A DNA stretch of 64,000 nucleotides from contig NZ_JAJJZG010000013.1 of the NCBI RefSeq assembly GCF_021028995.1, positions 35,934 to 99,933 of the forward strand, written 5' to 3'. The notes beneath the pieces are model-generated. The model was not told where the DNA came from, searched no databases, and saw only the letters and a program-made list of their open reading frames with translations. Below are positions 42,030-51,298 of this stretch, piece by piece. The translations under genes were made by a program, and so were the position numbers. Each line of letters starts with the position of its first letter. Within the stretch, counting starts at the first letter, position 1. This DNA is from Halobacterium sp. KA-4 (GTDB lineage Archaea > Halobacteriota > Halobacteria > Halobacteriales > Halobacteriaceae).

Positions 42030-43454
42030 TCAGTTAGTCAGCCGGTCCAGAAGCGCCGGTAGGTCGGGGAGCTTCTGAAGTAGTTCCATTCGATTGTAAT
42101 CATCGTCACGAGGCCATTTCCGAGACTTTCCACACTCGGTACAACGATACATATGACCATCCACCGATGCACCCGATAGTGACCGCTGACCGTTTTTGAC
42201 CATCTGACCTTCGCATGACTCACAACGCAACTCGACCGGTGGACTCGACTCTACGACTGTGAATAGGTCGAATTCCTCGATGAACTCTGCAAGTCCGCCC
42301 GTGTCTTCACTTGAGTACTGTTCGTTCTTGGCCTCAATAACCCGTTGTGCCTTCTCAAACCTCTCTCCGTGGACGAACTGCAGTTCTGGGTCATCTCGGA
42401 CTCGCTTTCCTTCGTAATTGCCAACCGAATTCGCGGACACCTGCGGCTTCCCTTTGTACGCGGGCTCTTGGAGGAGCGTCTTCACCCGGTGGCCGTCTAA
42501 GACATCTCCGTATTTCTCTTCGAGACGGCGTTTCGTCTCTTGGTACGTCTCACAGTCGAGGAACTCATCGAACAGATCCTGAACGACTGGTTCCATTTCT
42601 GGCTGCTTCTTAACCCACCCGTCGTCGGTCTTCTCGTAACCGAGTGGGGTGACCGGCTTATACGCACTCCAGTTTTTGTTCTCGATGAAGCTCCGGACTG
42701 CCGACTCCTTCGCCTTCCGCATTCGAAGTTCATTATTCAGCTGTGCCATTAGTGACATGAGTGTCGTCTGCATAAGGCCTCTTGTGCTGGAGACATCCTT
42801 CTCACCTGACTGAGTAATGAGTGTGACGTCGCATTCACTCTGTAGAATATAAATGAAGTACAGAGTTTCTGCTGCTGCTCGCCCAATTCGGTCAACGTCT
42901 TGGACAAGGAGGTAGGACGGTGCGTCTTTCTGTGCTTCGCGAAACACGCGCTGGATTCCGTCCCGCTCGAAGCTACCCCCGGTTTGCGCCTCGTCTCGAA
43001 TCGGGTCGCAGTGGAGAGACAGCCCCTCCTGTTCTGCGATCCGCTTCAGTTGTTCCACCTGTGTGTCTAAGCTGTGCCCTTCACGTGCCTGCTTTTGGCT
43101 ACTAACACGAGCGTAAATGATGGCTGTACCATCAGCCTCGTCCGACTCTTCTTCTTCATTTGGTCCTTGGTCCTGACTCTCGCCAGAACGAGGTTTTGAC
43201 GAGGGAACCTCGAAGTCGGTGAGGCTATGCTGTTTTGCCGAGGTGGTGAACTTCAGCAGGTAGAGGAACTGGTGGGTGTCGTCTTTTTCTTGATTGACGC
43301 GCTGCCATAGTCTCTGGTACAGACTTAATATAATGGATCGGATACGGCGAGGGTTCCCTGTCCGTATCTGATCTTTTTTATGTACTCTGTGCCAGAGCCG
43401 CTTGAGAACATAAAAGATGAGATTCAACTGGCGATTAAGTCGACTGGTGAACAT
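42030..43454 (-). CDS. Serine recombinase with N-terminal extension and zinc ribbon
   Basis: The first ~105 of 474 residues are a basic extension (HRVHKKDQIRTGNPRRIRS) not typical of resolvases; a start near residue 109 cannot be ruled out. The catalytic domain begins TAIIYARVSSQKQAREGHSLD, with QDVDRIGRAAAETLYF, and continues through a recombinase domain (TPLGYEKTDDGW, LQEPAYKGKPQVS). A C-terminal zinc ribbon follows (LRCESCEGQMVKNG ... YRCTECGKSRKW). This is the large serine integrase layout. It shares one base with the upstream tyrosine recombinase. Confidence 0.88.
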   Translation of the reverse strand: MFTSRLNRQLNLIFYVLKRLWHRVHKKDQIRTGNPRRIRSIILSLYQRLWQRVNQEKDDTHQFLYLLKFTTSAKQHSLTDFEVPSSKPRSGESQDQGPNEEEESDEADGTAIIYARVSSQKQAREGHSLDTQVEQLKRIAEQEGLSLHCDPIRDEAQTGGSFERDGIQRVFREAQKDAPSYLLVQDVDRIGRAAAETLYFIYILQSECDVTLITQSGEKDVSSTRGLMQTTLMSLMAQLNNELRMRKAKESAVRSFIENKNWSAYKPVTPLGYEKTDDGWVKKQPEMEPVVQDLFDEFLDCETYQETKRRLEEKYGDVLDGHRVKTLLQEPAYKGKPQVSANSVGNYEGKRVRDDPELQFVHGERFEKAQRVIEAKNEQYSSEDTGGLAEFIEEFDLFTVVESSPPVELRCESCEGQMVKNGQRSLSGASVDGHMYRCTECGKSRKWPRDDDYNRMELLQKLPDLPALLDRLTN

Positions 43455-44593
43455 TAGATGAATCCCCCCTGGTCAGTCTCATTCTGAAGTTGCTCCAATT
43501 GACGCCGCCGGAACTCTCGACGCTCTTCCGGCGTCCGCTCGTCGTAATGTTTCTCGATAATCTCTTCACTCACGTCACAGCGCTCACTCAGCGTCTTGAC
43601 TCGCAGCCCCTCTTGGAGCTGATTCGAGATGTAGCCGTGTCGGAGTGCATAGGGTGGCCGACTCGACGGACATTTCGATGCCTGATCGGTATTCTGAGAC
43701 GCCTGGCACGCTTCTGGATTACGGGTATGCGGACAGTCACGCCCAATTTCGCACGGGCGACTCCACTTGTAGATGTATTTCCGCATTGTCGACTTCGACA
43801 GTCGTCCCATCTTTGAGGTCAGAAACGGACTTCTGCCAGTTTCGGATGTGACCTCGACTCGATTCTGCTCAATGTAGTCCTTGAAGACCTCGGCGACACC
43901 CGGTTTGATTACGACCTGCTGCTCTCCTCCTTCTCCGTTTTTCAGTGAGGTCTCTTCGGGCCGATGTTCAAGGACAATATAGGGATCCTCACAGTCGATA
44001 TGGAGGTCTTCAAGATCAAGTGAGTGAAGTCCGCCGGGACGCCGCCCAGTACTTGCGTAAAACAGCCAGACGACGTGCTCTGCAGTGGCGTATTCGTAGC
44101 TTGAGAGATAATCTAGGACCGCATCGACACGCTCGTCGGCTATATCGATATCACGAACGCCCTCATCGCCAGTTAGTGAAGGTGGATTGAGTTCATCCGC
44201 CAGCCCGGACTCTAACGCATCAATCTTCTCAAGGAACCGGACGAAATCCTTCAACAGATACATTTCATCCCGCATGGTTTTCGCCGAGAGCGAATCATCG
44301 AGATCGTGACTCTCCTCTCGCCGCCAGTGTCGATACTGATTCAGTTCACGGAACCCGATCTCGTTCAACGACTCAATTTCCCGCATCTCACAGAACTCAG
44401 TGAAATACGCGAGCTTGTTCCTATACTCCTGAACTGTCTTCGGACGGACCTCCTCTGATTTGTGCTCAACAAACTCAACAACCCCCTGCTCAGGAGGAAT
44501 GTCTTTGAGATCCGGACCGATCTGATCGAGTAAGTTGGGGTTCTCCTCAAGCAGTTTGTTGAGGGCTTGTTCAACACCAACGTCAGAAGCCAT
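43454..44593 (-). CDS. Tyrosine recombinase / integrase with Cys-rich insert
   Basis: It encodes 379 aa from ATG 44,593. The SAM-like core-binding domain (TVQEYRNKLAYFTEFCEMRE) is followed by the catalytic domain: Arg in YASTGRRPGGLHSLDLEDL, the box PPYALRHGYISNQLQEGL, and the nucleophile Tyr in EIIEKHYDERTPEE (~residue 350). Between them, CEIGRDCPHTR and SKCPSS form a Cys-rich insert typical of haloarchaeal integrases. The His usually three residues before the second Arg is Tyr here. It is the best candidate for the integrase of the tRNA-Arg island, though it is far from the tRNA. Confidence 0.88.
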   Translation of the reverse strand: MASDVGVEQALNKLLEENPNLLDQIGPDLKDIPPEQGVVEFVEHKSEEVRPKTVQEYRNKLAYFTEFCEMREIESLNEIGFRELNQYRHWRREESHDLDDSLSAKTMRDEMYLLKDFVRFLEKIDALESGLADELNPPSLTGDEGVRDIDIADERVDAVLDYLSSYEYATAEHVVWLFYASTGRRPGGLHSLDLEDLHIDCEDPYIVLEHRPEETSLKNGEGGEQQVVIKPGVAEVFKDYIEQNRVEVTSETGRSPFLTSKMGRLSKSTMRKYIYKWSRPCEIGRDCPHTRNPEACQASQNTDQASKCPSSRPPYALRHGYISNQLQEGLRVKTLSERCDVSEEIIEKHYDERTPEERREFRRRQLEQLQNETDQGGFI

Positions 44594-44889
44594 GGATTTC
44601 ACCTCGAGCGGTGCAGTTACTGTGACAGCGATGCCTCTGGAAGCCGTAATTAGTACGTGCAGTATTCATGATTAGGCGCGACGGCTTGATTCGGCTCTTA
44701 CGAACGCTTCAGGTGCAACTACTCAGGAACTTCTCCCTCTCTCAGGAGACTTTCTGACCGATCGGGAGTCACTACACACCTCAAAGCGTCCACCCCCACT
44801 GTGCGTTAAAAACAATCCACTCAGCCACTTCACCAAGGAATCCTCAAGACCACACCTCTCCTCCGAGCTTTCGCTTTTACAGGTTATCC

Positions 44890-45119
44890 TAGAGTGGCTA
44901 GGTGGACTTACTGGTTTGCTTATATCAACTACAAACATCTCCACTCAAACTGGGTGATAAAAACCACTCTAGCCGGCAACCCGTCCAACGGCTCTATTGT
45001 ACTGAGTCCGAGCAAGTTTTTGCTTAAACCAATTCTTCGGTGTTGGCTGGAAGTACGAACTACCTTGTTTGCTGCCACTACTACGAACATCTCCATTTTA
45101 CCCGGATGGTAAAAACAAG
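44890..45119. repeat. Two imperfect ~60-bp direct repeats, each able to form a long hairpin
   Basis: The 44,594-45,188 gap has no gene. It holds two related units, ~44,910-44,975 and ~45,062-45,122, sharing GTTTGCT, CTAC, AACATCTCCA and GGTAAAAAC-like blocks in the same order. The first is bounded by a perfect 9-bp inverted repeat, CTAGAGTGG (44,890) and CCACTCTAG (44,964); the second by CTTGTTT (45,064) and AAACAAG (45,112). They might be operators, small-RNA hairpins or MITE remnants. Confidence 0.5.
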
Positions 45120-45188
45120 ATGCTTGAAATTATTATAGTGGTGACGAGGTGAGATCTACCCCTCCGGTGTCTGTTGATTCAATAGACT

Positions 45189-45962
45189 TTATTTAAGTGA
45201 CTCTCCAAACGAATATGGACGCCATCCACCGCCATGTAATACCGTCGCGATCTTTTGTTTCTCCCAGCTCTCTACTGAAATGGCGTCCTGTGAGCTCAGC
45301 GCTGGCACCTTCTGCCCCAACGCGTGTACAAGCCGAGATCTATGCTCCGGTGAGTGTTCTATCCTCACGACTACTTGAGGATCGTGTGCGTCTTCTTTTG
45401 CGATTGGGCAGTTGTTGACGTGGGATTCTAATACCGGAGCAAGTGTGGATTGCTGGACTGGTTCTGATAGGTAGAGTCCCAAGAAGACCCGTGGATAGCC
45501 ATTATACCCCTCTCCTCCGATAGCGCGAATTGCTTGCCAGTGGTCTACGTCATCTAATGCACGACTGAGCGACTTCTGTCGGGCTCGCTTTGACGATTGG
45601 AGTCTGGCTAGGTATGTTACTGGAGGGAGAAACGTTTGTGAGGATTTATCCAGCCAATATGAACCACTGAATGAGATGAGTGCGGTCGACTGAGCCCATT
45701 CACAGGCCTGCTGATCAACTCGGTACAGATCACTCCATGCAGCGCCTGCCCAGTCACTTGTGAAAGTCTCGAAATCCAGCACTCGGTATGTTTTGATGTC
45801 CTCTTCCTCGAGATACTGGACAAGCGACCGGAAGCGACGAGTTGCTTTGCTCCATGTAGGAATCTCTCCATCAATCCGTAGTCGGTCCGGAATCAGTTCT
45901 TTCTCGGCGGGCCCGGTAAATCGAGGCGATTGAGACGTTTTCTCAGATAGAATTCGGCCCAT
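45189..45962 (-). CDS. Uncharacterised protein
   Basis: The 257-aa protein is not recognised. It has aromatic-rich segments (SDWAGAAWSDLYRVDQQACEWAQ, SFSGSYWLDKSSQTFLPPVTYLARLQSSKRARQKSLSRAL in parts). The C-terminal half reads VFLGLYLSEPVQQSTLAPVLESHVNNCPIA and VVVRIEHSPEHRSRLVHALGQKVPAL. The regular pattern of domain strands suggests a globular enzyme, and its place next to an integrase might mean replication or transfer, but no HUH or primase motif can be pointed to. Confidence 0.55.
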   Translation of the reverse strand: MGRILSEKTSQSPRFTGPAEKELIPDRLRIDGEIPTWSKATRRFRSLVQYLEEEDIKTYRVLDFETFTSDWAGAAWSDLYRVDQQACEWAQSTALISFSGSYWLDKSSQTFLPPVTYLARLQSSKRARQKSLSRALDDVDHWQAIRAIGGEGYNGYPRVFLGLYLSEPVQQSTLAPVLESHVNNCPIAKEDAHDPQVVVRIEHSPEHRSRLVHALGQKVPALSSQDAISVESWEKQKIATVLHGGGWRPYSFGESLK

Positions 45963-46078
45963 CTGTCTATATCCATGGTGTCAGTCGTTTAAGATTTAAT
46001 GGTGGTCTCTGACAGCTGAAGAAATCCTGTCACTTGTGTAGGCTTTCATAAAGAATAGCCGAGTCCTCAACAACATGT

Positions 46079-46570
46079 TCATAGTGAGCGTCGGGACATA
46101 CTCCAGGTTTCGAACTCCCCTGGATCCTGACCATCATCTAAGAACTCAATCCCCTGCTCGAATATCTCGATCGTATCGACTTCCCACTCCTCTATTTCAC
46201 TCCTATCTAACTCTGCGAAACGGTCTTCGACTGTCGAGTAATCCAAGAATGGCTCAAGCCATCGCGGATCGATGTACTTGATAGTGCCACTTTCAGAAAT
46301 CGAGGAATATCTTCCTTGACGAATAAACTGGTTGACGAACTGGAGCAACGCAGCATCCGATTGTGTGGCCTCTTCGGCCCATTCTTGCGGCCGGTCAGAA
46401 TCTGACCATTCCTGCCACCGTCCTAAAACCGAGTCCATATGCGGTGTCGATAGAAGCTCATCCACTTCCGCTGTTTCAGCAAATTTGTCAATCGCTACCT
46501 CTTTCAACTTTTCTATCTCCTCATGGTTAAGCAGTCGCTGGTCGGGGGCACCTCTGCCTGTCCAACACAC
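46079..46570 (-). pseudogene. C-terminal part of a larger protein, truncated at its 5' side
   Basis: Good haloarchaeal coding sequence runs from about RGAPDQRLLNHEEIEKLKEV to GQDPGEFETWSMSRRSL (TAA near 46,079), ~160 residues, mostly helical and acidic. Further upstream the frame passes into the antisense of the HEPN gene starting at 46,584 and loses its character; there is no credible start. It looks like the tail of a P-loop or helical-repeat protein truncated by the arrival of the HEPN gene. KAP-type NTPases end in a similar helical region, but that is only a guess. Confidence 0.45.
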
Positions 46571-46583
46571 CACAAACTCGTCT

Positions 46584-47882
46584 ATGCGACAAATAGTAAA
46601 GGATTCCAACGGAAAAGCCCTCCCAGTGCAAAACTCCGAACACTTGGACGAAGCCCTCTCTTGCATCCGATCCCTTCCTGAGCGGGACCCACGAGTCCGT
46701 AGGGGAAGGCGGTCGAAGTTCGACCATCAAATCGACCAGTTTCTCGACGCCGATGTTAGTGTTGACTGGGTGCAGGAAGGACTAGCGAGGCAAACGGTCG
46801 GTGATAAGATTGAGGAACTTCTTCTGGATGCGTACGAACAAGACAACCCGAAAGAGGAATTTGTAGCGTCATTTCGTAGTTACATGTCTGACACTTTTGG
46901 GTCCCCGAAACCGACATACACCGTCTACTTCCCGATCAACTTCTCCGCGTTCCACACCCCGCCCGATAGATTTGAGCAAGGTGTCGAGATCGACCGTATA
47001 CCCTACGACGAGTGGGAGACTTATCGAGGCGAGGCCGAGCAGTTAGATGAAATTGCGGAATTCTTCTCACAGCATCCGAATGACTTTGATGAGGATACCT
47101 TCACCTTCTGGGAAGCTGATGTAGGCGCTCGGGATGTGGTTGTCCCGCCGAATATCGTGTACGACGCCGTCGTAACACTACTCGGGCAAATCCAATACAG
47201 CTTCCACCTCCGGGGACTGCATCCGCGGGATGACTCCAACGGATTGCCGAAGCACAGCTGGTCGAACCTACGCGCTCCCCCGATACTGCTTGTAGCCGAC
47301 GAGGACGGAGACATCAACTATGCGCACGCTATCGACCGGAATCACCGTCGGGCGGAAACCGTGCAGTGGGTAGACGACAATCGCCGGAATCGATTTGACT
47401 CAATTCCATCCCTGGACTCAGAATCAGCGTACGATAAGAAGCTCCTAGACGCCTTTCACGCGCACCAGCGAGGGATGGCTGAACCCCGGAAGCATTCCTC
47501 ATTCCTTTACTTCTGGCAGGGGCTTGAACGGCTAGCAACACGGGATGACGAACGAGCAAATACGGGCGACACCGTGGAACGAGCAAGATTCGTGTATGAA
47601 CAACTCGGGGATATAGACCCGGTCTTCAATGACGTACTGCGTGACTTAGCCAATAAACGGAATTCGCTAGTTCACGAGGGACCGAATACGACTATTGCAA
47701 GGCGATTCCAGGAGTATACGAAGGTTCTGCTGGACGGTATGATAACACTGTACCTGGAGTGCCGAGACGACTTCACAGGTCAGAAAATGAACGATTTACT
47801 CGAATACGGGCCTGGCGATTGGAAGCGCGCAGGGTTGGTTCGGCAACTATCTGAGAGAGAAATTGATTTTGAGAGGAAATGA
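46584..47882 (+). CDS. HEPN/ApeA-like protein, copy 1
   Basis: ATG 46,584 gives 432 aa. Residues ~110-330 form an uncharacterised domain beginning TYTVYFPINFSAFHTPPDRF. The C-terminal helical domain has FLYFWQGLERLA and the HEPN RNase-type motif ANKRNSLVHEG (Arg-x4-His, about residues 358-363), then VLLDGMITLYLE. This matches the 49,542-50,996 gene segment by segment, though at low identity. ApeA-like HEPN proteins are RNases in abortive phage defence. Codon use is AT-richer than the chromosome. It starts where the 46,079 fragment breaks off. Confidence 0.72.
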   Translation: MRQIVKDSNGKALPVQNSEHLDEALSCIRSLPERDPRVRRGRRSKFDHQIDQFLDADVSVDWVQEGLARQTVGDKIEELLLDAYEQDNPKEEFVASFRSYMSDTFGSPKPTYTVYFPINFSAFHTPPDRFEQGVEIDRIPYDEWETYRGEAEQLDEIAEFFSQHPNDFDEDTFTFWEADVGARDVVVPPNIVYDAVVTLLGQIQYSFHLRGLHPRDDSNGLPKHSWSNLRAPPILLVADEDGDINYAHAIDRNHRRAETVQWVDDNRRNRFDSIPSLDSESAYDKKLLDAFHAHQRGMAEPRKHSSFLYFWQGLERLATRDDERANTGDTVERARFVYEQLGDIDPVFNDVLRDLANKRNSLVHEGPNTTIARRFQEYTKVLLDGMITLYLECRDDFTGQKMNDLLEYGPGDWKRAGLVRQLSEREIDFERK

Positions 47883-48195
47883 AGTTAACGGCAGCTCTCT
47901 CCTCGATTTACGCTCGGAACAGGAGTAGAATATCCATGACGGGTACTCCATGCGACTCACCCCGGGTATTGTAGTCGTCGCACTCGCTCGGCCGCCGCCA
48001 CAAGCAAGTTGCTGATGTCTACATGGGTGAGGGGTGCATCAAGAGTGGAGTGTCGTACGCATACCTACTGAGCGGCTATTCCACCAGATACACCGGTGAA
48101 GAGAAAGCGCACCAGAAGTTAATCCTCGGCGTGCTATATCCCAGGTATCTCGGCGATTAACGCCGGTGATACGGCGAATATCGTTCTCTTCGAGT

Positions 48196-48221
48196 CTACT
48201 AGTAGTTACTGTATATGGAAC
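48196..48221. repeat. CTACTAGTAG-type repeat, copy A
   Basis: The palindrome CTACTAGTAG followed by TTACTGTATATGGAAC recurs at 56,041-56,066 with a single base change (TATA to TATT). It lies directly left of MITE copy 1. The rest of the 47,883-48,473 gap holds no gene I can support. Confidence 0.6.
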
Positions 48222-48236
48222 GCCCACAACGGAGAT

Positions 48237-48356
48237 CTACTATAGTAATCTCCAGAAGTGTCTACTCACATCTCTCACCAGACCCTCAGGAATCGACTAA
48301 GCTCGCCGATCTATAATGGGTGCTACTACAAAGACTTCCAGATTCTACTATAGTAC
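48237..48356 (+). repeat. MITE-like element, copy 1
   Basis: About 118 bp bounded by imperfect terminal inverted repeats: CTACTATAGTAATCTCCAGA at the left end and TCTACTATAGTA at the right. Its reverse complement matches 63,171-63,284 with, by my count, about eight mismatches. It has no coding capacity. Such a short non-coding element with TIRs fits a miniature inverted-repeat transposable element mobilised by a transposase encoded elsewhere. Confidence 0.75.
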
Positions 48357-48473
48357 GTGGGCAGAATCGGTGCTTCCATCCTCAACCGCAGGTTATGCCG
48401 ACCAAGACATCTATCGTAGTTACTATACAATATCCGGATAAGTTACTTCCCGCTCAACAGCGTTGCCACTGCT

Positions 48474-49397
48474 ATGACAGAGGAGAATAATGAGACTCAG
48501 GAGGGGGTTCTGACTCTCCCTCAACGAATGATTGAACGTATTGTAGAAGACATACGGCACGATATTCAGGAGGGGAAACAGAAGACTGCAGAAATCATTC
48601 CTGCTGCGTTCATCCTATTTGTAGAGAAGTGGCTCGGATTCTGGGTTACCCTTATCGGACTGACATTCACTATCGGTTCTCTCGGAATGGGGCTTACCTA
48701 CGCCGCTGAGAAGGGTGCGACTATTCCTGCACTCGCTAACAACATATCGTGGTTCCTCGGCCATATCTGGACCGTAGGTCTGCTCGTTGTCCTCACGTAT
48801 GGAGTTATTCTATTTTCGCTCCTACTCGTTTCCACTGTTCGCCTTGTTCTCTGGGGACGAACGATTTACCGCAAGTTCTGGAATCAAAATACACCGCCGT
48901 TCTCAACGGAGACAACTGAGGCAGGTTCTAAACAGTGGCCACCCACCAACCAGCAGCGTGAGGAAGCATGGAAGCACGCCAAGGACCATTTAGGAAACGG
49001 CTCAATTCTCTTCATCACCATCACGTTCCTCTTACTGCTGTTTGAGCAACTTGCTGCGGAGACACTGAACAACCTGCTCTCATCCTCGTGGCTGACTGTC
49101 GTCGGCAACAGTATTGACGTCGGGATTGGAGTGCTGGATTTCGACAGCATTCTAGGAGCCGCAGCTCCCAACGCAAGCCAATATGGAATCGTTCTCTTCG
49201 TTCTGTTCTTTGTGCTCCCATCAGCCGTAGTAGCGATTGGTACTCGCAACCTCCTCTACCTAGTTGAGAGCAGTATTCGAGACCACATTGAGAAGGGGCG
49301 TAACGGAAGTCTCCGGAGCAAGTCAACGGCACTTCTCGCCTTCTTTTTCCTCTATAGTATCGGTATATGCACCAACATTCTAATACAATTGCCCTGA
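48474..49397 (+). CDS. Multi-pass membrane protein of unknown function
   Basis: The 307-aa protein has about six hydrophobic segments: WLGFWVTLIGLTFTIGSLG, IWTVGLLVVLTYGVILFSL, NGSILFITITFLLLLFEQL, YGIVLFVLFFVLPSAVVAI and others. An amphipathic N-terminus precedes them (QRMIERIVEDIRHDIQEGK). A cytoplasmic loop with HAKDH joins two TM groups. No known family is recognised. It lies between two homologous HEPN genes and just right of a MITE, so it may be the membrane partner of an abortive system or simply cargo. Confidence 0.65.
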   Translation: MTEENNETQEGVLTLPQRMIERIVEDIRHDIQEGKQKTAEIIPAAFILFVEKWLGFWVTLIGLTFTIGSLGMGLTYAAEKGATIPALANNISWFLGHIWTVGLLVVLTYGVILFSLLLVSTVRLVLWGRTIYRKFWNQNTPPFSTETTEAGSKQWPPTNQQREEAWKHAKDHLGNGSILFITITFLLLLFEQLAAETLNNLLSSSWLTVVGNSIDVGIGVLDFDSILGAAAPNASQYGIVLFVLFFVLPSAVVAIGTRNLLYLVESSIRDHIEKGRNGSLRSKSTALLAFFFLYSIGICTNILIQLP

Positions 49398-49541
49398 GAA
49401 CAAGATCCGTGATTGCAGCTAGGAGAATTTGTCTTCGCACAAAGTTGCGTATCTAAGTGCAATTTGCGGACTCTCTGGTCTACTCTCACCGCCTATCTAT
49501 TTTCCCGGCAATACTTTCAGATTATATTCTCCCACTCAACG

Positions 49542-50996
49542 TTACTCCCCGAGAAGTCGGTTAACAGTGTTCAACGCCTCTTGAGTCTCTTCTCGTGCCG
49601 TTCCAGACTTCGTCGCCCACTTGAAGACACGACGGGTCTTTGATTCATCGACGCCCCCATCTGTGTCTACAAACTCGGTAAGGTATAACCCAATCATAGC
49701 ATCGGCAAGCACTTTCGCGACAATCTCATGCTCAGGTCCGATGTGAATCCATCCTGTCTCGTGGGTGCGAGTGTTTCGAACCTTCCAAATTTCATCGGCA
49801 ACCCGTTCGAAAATCGGGTCATACTCCCCGTCTGTAACTACCTTTAACGCGAATAGAGCACGCTCAACGGTCGCATCCTTCTGTCCCTGCCCGGCCAGTG
49901 ACAATTCCTCGATGACTCGCCAGAAATTGATAAACGAGCGTCGATGATCAGTTTCCGTGAGACCTTGCTGGTAGTCAACCAAGACATCGTGAAGCAGCGG
50001 TTCATTGCCAACTCGTAGGTCCTCAAACGGAAGATGGGTATCAAAGCGGTTACTGAGTGAAGAGTAGTCGAGAGAAACCTCAGGACGTCCGCCGCGATGA
50101 TACACATTTGCTCCCCAGTGAGGTGTGTAGGGTTGTTCGTCGACGTATTCATCAACGTAAAAAATTCCAAATGGACGCTGAATTGCCGTCCATCGGCCGC
50201 CATCTCTCGTATCTCCCGACATTCGGTCCAAGCGATCGGCTCTCGTCTGGTAGTCCATGAAGTACGTCGAGTGATTCAACTGTGCCGAGAGAATTTCGAG
50301 CGCGTTCTTGAACCGAAGCATCGCCCACCGAGGAGTTCGGCTTGAGATAGTCGTCCTCCAGACATCGTAGTTCCCGTCTTCGATTTCTTGAAGGATGTAG
50401 ACACCACCACTCACATCCGGGCCGTGTGCGATTTCCTCGAGACGAGGACGCCATTCAGACTGGTCGGCGGACTCGAATGTATGTCCGTACACCTCGAATA
50501 CCGGTGGATCATCACCCCAGCGGATATGCCAAGGGAACCAAATGGTGAACTCCCGAGACGGCCTCTCTCCCCAATTCTGTTTGATTGCATCTACCTTGGC
50601 CGAGAATACCTCGACAAGCCCATCATCTTCTAATGTCTCTTGTACGGGGAAACTCGGGTCTGGTGGTACTTGGTCTGAGTTTTCTGGGTTCTCGCTTGGT
50701 CTTCCCTCGGTGAATTGTTCAAGCACCCACGGATCGTCCGCTAAATCCATCAGTACAGCCATTACCGGCCGTTGAAGATCGCTGACGGTGACCTGCATCG
50801 AGTCGTAGTTGAAGTATTCAACGATGAGACGTTGCATCGCATATTGGTACTTCAGATTAGTGAGCTGGTCATGCTCTGGAGGAGATATTTCAGGAGACGC
50901 GTCTTCGTCATTACTGGATACACGCTCCATCATACGAATTGAGAGCGAGTTCGTGACGAGCATCTCAATTAGAGCTTCTTTCTCTTCTTCGTCCAT
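49542..50996 (-). CDS. HEPN/ApeA-like protein, copy 2
   Basis: The 484-aa protein has an N-terminal helical, acidic region (residues 1-~110). The shared domain starts at about REFTIWFPWHIRWGDDPPVFEV. The C-terminal HEPN domain includes SFINFWRVIEELS, FERVADEIWKVRNTRTHETG (Arg-x4-His at ~406-411) and VLADAMIGLYLTEF. Each block has a counterpart in the gene at 46,584-47,882, including the WxxIxRP/WSNLRAPP segment before the HEPN part. The predicted activity is RNA cleavage by a HEPN dimer. It is oriented toward the 48,474 membrane-protein gene. Confidence 0.72.
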   Translation of the reverse strand: MDEEEKEALIEMLVTNSLSIRMMERVSSNDEDASPEISPPEHDQLTNLKYQYAMQRLIVEYFNYDSMQVTVSDLQRPVMAVLMDLADDPWVLEQFTEGRPSENPENSDQVPPDPSFPVQETLEDDGLVEVFSAKVDAIKQNWGERPSREFTIWFPWHIRWGDDPPVFEVYGHTFESADQSEWRPRLEEIAHGPDVSGGVYILQEIEDGNYDVWRTTISSRTPRWAMLRFKNALEILSAQLNHSTYFMDYQTRADRLDRMSGDTRDGGRWTAIQRPFGIFYVDEYVDEQPYTPHWGANVYHRGGRPEVSLDYSSLSNRFDTHLPFEDLRVGNEPLLHDVLVDYQQGLTETDHRRSFINFWRVIEELSLAGQGQKDATVERALFALKVVTDGEYDPIFERVADEIWKVRNTRTHETGWIHIGPEHEIVAKVLADAMIGLYLTEFVDTDGGVDESKTRRVFKWATKSGTAREETQEALNTVNRLLGE

Positions 50997-51298
50997 TACT
51001 CACATTCACGGCTGAACCATCTTCAGATCTGGGCCATTTGACAGGGTAAGAATGCGAATTAGCTGTCTCTGAAGTAAGGCCAATATCTCTATTGGGAGAC
51101 CAACATGTTGAAACCTCAGCTGCTGGCAGAACTGAGCTGCTAAGTATAGTGCATTGAGAACTATGAATTTCTGCGTCAGCTCAGTTCTTCCTCAATCTCT
51201 TCAAGTGACTGCGCCACCTGAGTCATGATCTTAACAGTAGTTGCCAATACGGTTTCTTCATTCAGAGTACTGGGTGAAACAGCCGGTTAGTTCAATAA
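50997..51298. other. Gap with a short decayed coding remnant
   Basis: This is mostly AT-rich sequence without a gene. On the minus strand near 51,179-51,285 about 35 codons read TLNEETVLATTVKIMTQVAQ then SLEEIEEELS and stop, following an in-frame stop and with no proper start, so a remnant of an acidic helical protein. Confidence 0.3.

Noticed and set aside
46332..46583. An 84-residue N-terminal extension of HEPN copy 1
   Set aside because: It is Ser-rich, non-acidic and antisense to the 46,079-46,570 coding fragment; the ATG at 46,584 fits better.
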